Source of the DNA: Paraspadella gotoi
Lineage: Eukaryota; Chaetognatha
Reading direction: 5' to 3'
Length of the DNA: 64,000 nucleotides
NCBI GenBank assembly: GCA_051294375.1
Contig: CM119265.1
Coordinates: 16,498,005-16,562,004, forward strand
Shown here: piece after piece, positions 56,651 to 64,000 of the stretch
Position numbering within the stretch: position 1 is the first letter of the stretch
Layout: each line of letters opens with the position of its first letter
Program-made: the position numbers and the translations under genes
The notes under the pieces: model-generated
Seen by the model: only the letters and a program-made list of their open reading frames with translations
The model's database searches: none
Told to the model about the DNA's origin: nothing

Positions 56651-56720
56651 CTGCAGCATTAGAAAAACACAACTAAGGGAAATACTGTATAAAATCTGCT
56701 TCAAAATTAACAACAGCATA

Positions 56721-57013
56721 CTAACTGCGGAAAAATAATAGATAGATTGTGGAGAAACGATGTGGAGAAAAGATGCATAAAATTTGCCAAAAAAGTTTGT
56801 GATGCATTGAAATCACACTTAAAAACTACATACTTTTATAATTGTAATAAGAATTAAAAAGAGAAGAATTTTACAAATTTTAACATTTATCTAATATAAT
56901 TTATTTACTTTCCATTTATAAAAACATAAAAATAACACATTTTAGGCCAAAGATATCACTTCAAAAATATCAAACTTAGCTACTAGTTTCCGCTTATGAT
57001 TGACGAAATTGCT
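56721..57013. other. Spacer between IPPK and RNF25
   Basis: This AT-rich 290-nt spacer contains the RNF25 3' UTR and the region upstream of IPPK. The end carries CTATCTATTATTTTTCCGCAG at 56726-56746, an acceptor-like site. No gene was seen. Confidence 0.5.
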
Positions 57014-58984
57014 TTAAAAAGGCTCGGCCCATCCCCGCCCCCTTCCAAATGCGCCCCGCCCGCGGCCTCGAGGAGGTCGCGAATAGGAATGATGGCCACG
57101 CCGACTGCCTCTTCCCCGGCCAACAGAGATCCCATTGGGAACGTCGGTTTCGCCATTTCCGTCGCCGTTCGTCGTTGCCGCAGATTCTTCGAGGATGAGG
57201 CTGGAGACGGAAACGGGGGCGGATGCGACGCGGTTTAACGTCGTCACCGATGTAGATTCGCCAGGATCAGGAGACGATTCGTAATCGGAAAATCTCGAAT
57301 GATCTTGGCCGAGTCTAAGCTCTTGTTCTTGACCGATCGAAAACAGGGGGCGGGGACCCGTTGTTCTCGGATCACGATGGTGCGCTTCGTTTAATCGGGG
57401 GTGACTGAAATCAGAGTAGTGGCCTTCCCCCTCCAAGTTCCCATGAGACGAGGAATGATGAAAAACCACTTTTTCCCGAAAATTATCCTTAAAGTTCCTT
57501 GGCTTCTGCCGCCTGCGTCGCCTGTTTGGTTCACGAACTGCGTCGGTCTTCGTTAAAGTAGTCGTCGCCGGTATTGGTTCCGAAACGTCGCTTTCTTCGG
57601 CGTCAACGTCAGCAGCGTCGTTACTAGGTGCCACGGCGAACGTAAGTTTAAACTTTCTTCTTTCCTCCTCAACATCAATAATGGCGCCTCTAGCCTTTTG
57701 TCTCTGGAATAGTTTTTCTCTCTCACGCCTCTCTCTTTCGAGTTGAACCTTAAGCTCATGGGGTAAAGGGTCTGAGCCTGAACTAAGTCGGCGGCGCGAA
57801 GGCTTCGGCGCTGGGGCGTTCCTTCTAGAGTTTTTTCCAGAAGGTTCTGGACTCGTCAGGGATTCGAGAAGATTTTCGTTTAACTCCAAGCGACACACGG
57901 GGCAAACCTTCGAAAAGAGTAAACAACATTATTAAAACACTTTAGTATGTTGGACTCAAAGAAGGATCCCTGAAACTGACATCTCATTTGTAAAAAAAAT
58001 TGCAAAATCATTCTTACAACAGAATCAGACTCGGCATCGGGGTTGAGTTTGCGTTTTTCCTGCAAGTCAATCGCATTTTCTCGAAGGCTGTACTCCATGA
58101 ATCGAGACAAGCATTCAACGTGAAAGAAGTGGAAGCAATCAGTACGCAGAAAGTCATCGGTTTCTAAATTAGATAAGCAATTTTAGTTTTAAAGTTAAAT
58201 CTAATGAAAAAAGTCATTTTCTCACCGCTTTCCCGTTCTTCGAAATCACAAAGGCAGATAGCGCAACCACAGGTAGGAATCTTTTGATCCGTGATAAAAT
58301 CTTTAGCGGATTCGATGATCGCGTAAAGAATGGGCGTTCCCCTACCATCCTCGGCCTAACCGCAACAATGGTGAAGTTGTGGCGAATCCTAAATTCGCCT
58401 CCCGTATAGCTTGGTGAAACTCAGCTCGTCCCATTGGCTTGGACAGCTAAGTACTCGTTCACCAACCATGAGTTCCGGGTTCAATCCCCTCACGGTCACG
58501 CTGGTTAAAGTGATGGTCTCGGCATAAACACGCCAGTGACATGGGGTGGTCACTGCAGGTCCAAAGCCCTGAGCGCTAGCTGTCGGGAGAAGCCTCACAC
58601 CCCGGGCATCACACATGTCTCACCGTTACCGTAAGATTTTGTCCTGCGTTAAATCGTTAATGATTCACTAACCTGCGCCCTCAGTTTGGCGAGAATATCG
58701 TTGACCAGAGCGTCGGAGAGTCCTCTGGGGTGGCGAATATCGACAGAGGCCGGAGATCTCGGGTAATCATTGGCAAGAAAAAGAACTAAAGTCAGCGAGA
58801 CGTAGCGATTGGATTTTTCGTGAGCCGTCGCCGGTTCGACTTTGAAAACGACAGAGCGGGACTGAGAGGATGAGGAAGGATCGAATGTGATATCAACATC
58901 GTCTCCATAGATGGCGATTAACGATTCAATCTCTTCAGATGTCGAATTTTCAAGATCGTCATAAATATCATATCCGGTCGCCAT
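57014..58984 (-). CDS. RNF25: RNF25 (AO7), RWD-RING ubiquitin ligase
   Basis: RNF25 is an E3 ligase linked to ribosome-stall and replication-stress responses. The first exon (58984-58673) encodes an RWD domain (EEIESLIAIYGDDVDITF, FLANDYPRSPASVDIRHPRG). The next exons (from 58355) give a RING: CGCAICLCDFEE, then TDCFHFFHVECLSRFMEY and VCPVCRLEL, with the long spacer between the last two cysteine pairs that is typical of RNF25. The C-terminus is disordered: Glu/Arg-rich, then RGRGRGAFGRGRGWAEPF, an RGG-like end also seen in vertebrate RNF25. Intron 1 (58672-58356) is almost entirely a SINE. Confidence 0.92.
58385..58630 (+). mobile_element. tRNA-derived SINE, copy 2
   Basis: It has a clear B box (GGGTTCAATCCC, about 58478-58489) and a plausible A box upstream (CATTGGCTTGGACAG). 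The words CGCCAGTGACA, GTCACTGCAGGTCC, AAAGCCC and GGGCATCACA follow. The same words occur in the same order in the inverted copy at 24905-25195. It occupies RNF25 intron 1. Confidence 0.78.
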
Positions 58985-59083
58985 TTTTTTAATAATTTAA
59001 CAGACTTACTCTAAAACCTTTAAGTCAAAAAAGAAAAAACATGACCAAAAATATTGCTTATATAAAGTAAACAATCGACGAGG

Positions 59084-60036
59084 TCATCGCGCCAAGCCGA
59101 CCATAACGACGTTATCGCCTTTAATAAAAAGTTGGCCAACGTGACGTTTTTGAACTTTTCCTAATTCGATCGTTCGACGAGCAGTGAATCGATTTAAACG
59201 TTTCTCGCTCGAAGGTTGCCACGACGGAAGTTTCGAAGTATGATCTTCTGTTTCCCCTTCTTCATCGCCGCTTTTTTCCTCTTTCTCAGTCCATTCTTTT
59301 TTTCTTCTTCTTCTCTTCCGTTCTCTCTCTCGCTCTTTGTCTCGCGTGCATTTGGGAATGAGAAACTCCTCGTCAACGTCCGCCATCGCCAAGTTCCAGT
59401 GTTTGTCGTAAGCAACGAGGAATCCGCTGCAAATGCCTCTTACGTACACGTGACTGCGCGTCCACACGCGGACGCGATGTCCGTCCTCGACGGCGCGACG
59501 TAAAAGGGACAAGGGACCCTCTTGGTGTTCCTTCATTCGCGTCATGACGTTGCGCTCTGGACGCCGGGGCTTACCAGGGACGAAGCCAGAGGAGGATGAA
59601 TCTTTAAGAACGCGAGAGAGGGTCCGCTCGGGAAGCGCCCCCAACGGCGCCATGCGGCCCTCGCCAGGCTTAAGCGACGGCGCTGCCACCGATTCGGAAT
59701 TCGCACGAGCCTGTAGATAAAAGCGGTTCCTACCTCAAGTTATACCACAGTTTTTCCTTTACCATATTTAGTTCGAAACCTTAAACCTCTAACCTCTTCC
59801 TTGGCTCGGGTTTCCATCTTCTGTCGGTTTTTCTCCTTTTGCTTAAAGAAGGCCTCGCATTCTTTCAACGAGTTGAACTCGTAGTTCACGCTGTTGTCTT
59901 CCTCCGTGTACAAAGCGAGAAGAGGATCAAAGTTTTCCGACAATATGTCCGTCGCGTCTCCGACGCTCGCATTCGCAGTGGAAGTTTCCGCTTTCGCATC
60001 GTCTTTCGTGGACAAACTCTCGGCAGACCCACTCAT
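59084..60036 (-). CDS. LSM11: LSM11, U7 snRNP-specific Sm-like protein
   Basis: LSM11 with LSM10 forms the U7 Sm ring that processes replication-dependent histone mRNA 3' ends. Two exons (60036-59793 and 59712-59084) join in phase (about 290 aa). The N-terminus has the LSM11 signature ENFDPLLALY, followed by FNSLKECEAFFK. RNVMTRMKEHQEGPLSLL leads into the Sm1 motif (HRVRVWTRSHVYVRGICSGF LVAYDKHWNLAMADVDE, contiguous). A long charged insertion (about 65 residues, many Arg/Lys/Glu) separates Sm1 from Sm2 (HVGQLFIKGDNVVMVGLA) and is typical of LSM11. Finding it implies U7-dependent histone mRNA processing in this organism. It is 99 nt from the RNF25 start and 134 nt from the HAP40 stop. Confidence 0.93.
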
Positions 60037-60170
60037 TTGTTTTGAGGAAATAAAGGGAAGGGATATAAATACTGTGGACTATTTTACCAAACAATGAATT
60101 TAACGACGAAATGGAGAAATCACAACATCGACTGACATATAAACTTTTTAATGACGTAATTATTAAATTA

Positions 60171-61587
60171 TTAAATTCCAAAAAACAAATCGCCACCGTA
60201 TCCGTCTCCCTGCTTGCGATCGCAAATGACGAGCATTAACTCGTTTTGTTGCGGAGTCCATCGAGAAAAGACCTCCGCCTGCAAAGCCTTAAGAGACTCA
60301 AAGTCTTTCGACTGCGAGCACATCACCACAGATTGCAGAAGCAAAAAGTCTTCCAACGGGAGATAAGTGTCGACGGATCCATTGACAGCTCCTAAAAACA
60401 GAACGTCCCTCATTAGCCACACAAACTTTAGTGGACCACCAGCTGCTATATTAATTTTAATTATTTTTTTTTCTTTCTTAGTAAAACAAACACCTTTTAC
60501 TGAAGATTTCAAATTCAAATTCTGAACTGGGCTGAGTGCGTCGAGGTCAAGTTCCCACGTGTATTTGTCCAAAAGCGCCGAATGATCCGGATTCAAACGC
60601 TGAAAACATTACAAGGGAAAATTAGCTCACAATCCACTATTACTGGCCCAAAAAAAATTCTTACAGCTGGAATCGGTCTCAGAATAAGGAGAAGCAAAAC
60701 TTGTTCCAACTCCGCTTGAGAACAAAGATCGTGATAAAACCCGAAAGGTTTTCGTCGGCTGGCATCAGTTGAATTGGAAGAACAACCATATTCCAACGAC
60801 ACAGTGGTAATGTCGTGGAGAAAGTTTAAGGCACCCTCGTAATCCTACACCATGAATTTTGAGGTCAAAGAATAGCTTTGTAGACACCAAAAAGGGAGTC
60901 TAAACAGGAAAAACCTTAAGCTTAAGTTTACAATCAGCGACTTTTCTCAACGCCTGCAGCCGGTCGACAGTGTTGAGGGCTTGTAATTCGGCCGCGCGCA
61001 AAAAGTGGTTCACTGCTTCCTCCGTCTTCTCCAAACGCTCGAGGTTATCCCCGAGTTCCACGCACAAAGCAGCCGCTTGAGACGTCTTTGGGAGTGTAAG
61101 TAGAAAGTTGATTAAATGAAAAACTATCAATATCGTATCCTAGTTTTTAAAAAAAATATTAAGACCTGTCTGTTTTCGATGTGAACTCGAACAGCGTGAG
61201 CATAACAGTTGATGGAAGCATTCAAGTTTTCGTCAAACGTAGGGCTGTTTAATGTCTTATAACTCAATTCTGCCTGAAAGAATTGTCGGGCCGCTTCAGC
61301 CAGCGCTTCCGTTTCTCCTAATACCAGTATAAAATTAAGTCAATTTAAACCGAAGAGATTTCTCTTCGAGACATCCTACCGGCTGAATTGGAGAGCGTGT
61401 GTTCGCATCTCGCTTTTGCTAACTGGAAAAAAGCTGAGTAAGAAGGGCATTCTTGCTGTGCCAACTTTTTACTAATGCTGTGAAATTCCTCGGCGGCTTC
61501 GGCGACGTTTGGTTTTCGCAAAAACCGTTTCTTTGAGATCTTCTGATTAATTTGTTTGTACTGCTGCATGTAATCCGTTCTATCCAT
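60171..61587 (-). CDS. F8A1: HAP40 / F8A, huntingtin-associated 40-kDa protein
   Basis: HAP40 is an all-helical TPR-like protein that binds and stabilises huntingtin. The N-terminus (YMQQYKQINQKISKKRFLRK PNVAEAAEEF, contiguous) is nearly identical to the human KKRFLRKPNVAEA region. It is followed by QECPSYSAFFQLAKARCEH, AALCVELGDNLERL, HFLRAAELQALNTVDRLQAL and LLLQSVVMCSQSKDFESLKA LQAEVFSRWTPQQNELML. Order and length (about 340-360 aa) match the human protein. About six small exons are visible. Its presence suggests that a huntingtin gene exists elsewhere in the genome. Confidence 0.93.
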
Positions 61588-61876
61588 AGCTATTACTCAA
61601 GTTTGAAACTATTTCTAGAACGAAAGTCGAGAGTTAATTTAAGAAGAAAATACGGTTGCTACATTATATTGCATGTACACTGAATAATTAAGCTCAGTGT
61701 TCTTTCTAAATCAATAAATCTGTTTCGAAATTGGCATGGATCTCAGTGGAGGCGTGAAAAAATGCGTCAATCCCCGACCAAAACTTTTCGAGAAAGGGAA
61801 ATAATCATGAAAGAGTTCAATTTAGTCATAGATTGACTCCTATTAAATAAGTGAGCGAAGATAAATTAATTTAACA
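61588..61876. other. Spacer between HAP40 and KDM1B
   Basis: An AT-rich 289-nt spacer. An acceptor-like TTTCGTTCTAG lies about 29 nt before the HAP40 ATG. No gene was seen. Confidence 0.5.
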
Positions 61877-63983
61877 CTAGGACGAGTCGGCGAAGTCTTC
61901 CCAGTCTGAGACGACGATTTTGGAGGCTTCACGGACGCCGCTGAGCAAAGCGCCCGTGACAGTCTGAGGATATCGTCTTTGTGTCGCTTCACCAGCAAAA
62001 AAAAGTTTGTCGTTGATGCTTTTCGCCAGAGTGTCGTAGTGACTTCCTAAATCGTTAGATAAAAAGCTACTATTTTACAATATGCTACAATATGTATATT
62101 GTATAGTCCAAACCCGCACCTTCTCCGTGAACTTTGACGAAAGAGTAGGCCATGCCCGCCATGGGGTCGGCAGACCAGCGAGTCACGAGATGAGCGATGG
62201 GGTCAGGGACATCGCAGAACATCCCACGCAAAACACCCAAGCATTTGGCGATGATTTCAGTTTCGGACATCGCCGCCATAGCGTCGACAGCATCCCCAGA
62301 AACCCAAGACATAAGTACGAAAGGACCATCTTCTTTACTCTGTAATAATATTAGTCAGTAAAGACAGGACTTAAGTTAAAAGTCGGGCTACGTTAAAAAT
62401 AGTCTCTTACTTCGTTCACTTTCGGCGAGAGATCGTAAAAAACACCAAACCAGCCGCGATCGCTCTCCGCGGAGGGGATGTGGCCGAAAAAGTCTGCCGA
62501 CCCGACCTTATCCGCCCAGAAGTTTCGTTCAAACCTAAGCGCAACCTTTTCCAATCGGCCGGCGCCCAGTTTGTTAATAGCGTCGAGTTTTTCTTCAGGC
62601 AGCGGCGGACAAAACTCCACGGCGCCGTCTTGCAATTGCCTTAACGGCAGCGTGACTACGACCTTGTCAGCATCAAAAGGACCGTCGGCCGTCGTAACAC
62701 GTACGCCCTCCCCAGAGTAATCGACCGACACAACGCGAGCCCCGAATCGAATGTCCAGCCCGTCGGCCAGTTTTATGAGCAACGCCTGAAATCCGTCGAC
62801 CAAGAGGCAGTGCTCGCCCGCAAACTGATCGTATTGATCGTTGTGATCCCAACTTCGGGCGCTAACGTGGCGGAGGTTCGATCCGCAGGCGTACTCTAAG
62901 TTGGATACGTGAAATAAAAACGCTCGTTGTTCTTGTTCCGTTTCCTTATTGAGCGCCTTGCCCCATTCTTGCATCCTCAAATTAACAAAAAAAATTATTA
63001 AGCATGAAATAAAAATTATTTAAATGGAAGTTACTAATTCAAAACCTTTTTAACAAGCTTTCATCCTCGGCGACCGTCTTCCCTTTTCTCCATTTAGCCG
63101 AATCATCGAGAGCAGAGTTAAAGAGATTGTTGACGCCGTCGTCGACATTGTACTCTAAGAGCTCGCCATTTCGCGCGTCTATTAAATCGCATTTGGAAGA
63201 GTTCATTTCCCTGAGATGAAGACCGGATTGATGACACATAAGCGTCACCGGGTTGTTGACCACACCAACGACAATGTGAGCCCCCTGTCCCACTGGAACC
63301 CCGGTCGTGGAGGTGTCGTCCCAAACGCGTCCGCCGATGCGGTCGCGCCCCTCAATAACAACAACCTCGGAACCAAAGTTGTGAAGTTGGCGAGCGGCGG
63401 AGAGCCCAGAGGGTCCGGCCCCGATAACGACCACCTTGTATCGCCTGAACTTCGAGGGCAGAAACCCATCGTCGGGTTTCGGTAAAATTCCCACATTGAC
63501 GAAGCCTTTGATCGTTAGGAAGATTAGGATTTTTCGAGCCGCCTGGAGACAGTAGACGCGAACGAGACCGCGAACGATCACGTGTTTGGCAATTTCCGGC
63601 ATCGTTAACCACTTGCGAGGCGATAACGTCCACAACGCAACTATTGTGTTTCTCAAGCCAAGATATAAATACTGCGCACGTTCGTATTGGGAAAACGCTT
63701 CCAACTCCCACGGTTCCATGACGTCGGGTCGAATAGCTCGAGCCTTTTGAGATTCAAACGGTTGATAGAAGGGCTGAAGATTATGGTTAACGCCAACCGG
63801 CGTGATGGTAGTCGCCACGGCACCGCCCAAGTGCTTCGTAGGGGAAGTCTGAAGGTAAGGATGGGGAGATCGTTTCGAATCGCCAGATTTTTTAGCTTTT
63901 GATGCGGAGCGTCTTAATTTGGCGCTGGCAAAGCCTTTGGGCCGCTCCGTATCAGAAGGCGTCACCGTCGTCTCTTCGGGCAT
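61877..63983 (-). CDS. KDM1B: KDM1B / LSD2 histone lysine demethylase, 5' end possibly cut
   Basis: KDM1B removes methyl groups from H3K4 with FAD. From the N-terminal side there is a Lys/Ser-rich linker, a SWIRM domain ([42 protein letters not shown]), then the amine oxidase: FAD-binding [54 protein letters not shown] (contiguous), [22 protein letters not shown]-like SADFFGHIP and a C-terminal flavin-contact part ending [10 protein letters not shown]. The LSD1 tower insertion is absent and the SWIRM/oxidase wording is that of LSD2. The reading frame stays open from 63983 to the window edge, so the CW-type zinc-finger N-terminus of LSD2 may lie beyond position 64000. Visible exons: 63983-63045, 62980-62410, about 62340-62110 and 62045-61877. 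Confidence 0.92.
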
Positions 63984-64000
63984 CGCGCCATTCGCAGAGT

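Overview
This is a nuclear window from an intron-rich but compact animal genome. The supporting evidence is spliceosomal GT-AG introns of about 40-400 nt, GC-richer exons set in very AT-rich introns and spacers, and an animal-type gene set: DAXX, LMAN1, KDM1B, HDAC11, the LSM11 U7 snRNP protein, HAP40, RRM2 and ADAR-type deaminase. I cannot name the species. Gene density, retention of genes that some model invertebrates lack, and the head-to-tail gene order fit a compact invertebrate, possibly an early-branching one.

Layout. The left edge (1-3.1 kb) holds the 5' exons of a Toca/CIP4-type F-BAR gene on the minus strand, which runs off the window. After a divergent spacer (3.1-4.9 kb) comes DAXX on the plus strand (4.9-11.6 kb). 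From 12.0 kb to the right edge, 21 genes lie head to tail on the minus strand. In order from left to right they are LMAN1, IDUA, NDUFAF6, a multi-pass membrane protein, an unrecognised gene, a C2H2 zinc-finger gene, ALG9, a MAIP1-like gene, an NSE2-like SP-RING gene, NADK2, COG2, a PHD/RING plus Myb gene, an ADAR-type deaminase gene, HDAC11, USP5, PPME1, IPPK, RNF25, LSM11, HAP40 and KDM1B (cut by the edge). The last intron but two of NADK2 (6.5 kb) contains complete RRM2 on the opposite strand, a small hypothetical gene and a LINE fragment. Most neighbours in the array are only 50-320 nt apart, and several starts sit 0-30 nt after a pyrimidine-rich tract plus AG. This suggests polycistronic transcription with trans-splicing, although no spliced leader is visible here.

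Functions. Several genes serve the secretory pathway (ALG9 N-glycan assembly, LMAN1 cargo receptor, COG2 Golgi tether, IDUA lysosomal hydrolase). Others serve mitochondria (NDUFAF6, MAIP1-like, NADK2), chromatin and genome maintenance (DAXX, KDM1B, HDAC11, NSE2-like, RRM2, LSM11), or ubiquitin and phosphatase control (USP5, RNF25, PPME1). I see no common pathway that would explain the clustering.

Mobile DNA. Introns and spacers carry at least six repeat families. They include large fold-back or terminal-inverted-repeat elements in the NDUFAF6, USP5, DAXX and HDAC11 introns, one of them with another repeat nested inside it. There are also three copies of a 260-bp dispersed repeat, three copies of an 80-bp palindromic element, two copies of a tRNA-derived SINE, a degraded LINE reverse-transcriptase fragment, and two hammerhead-like hairpins with covarying stems.
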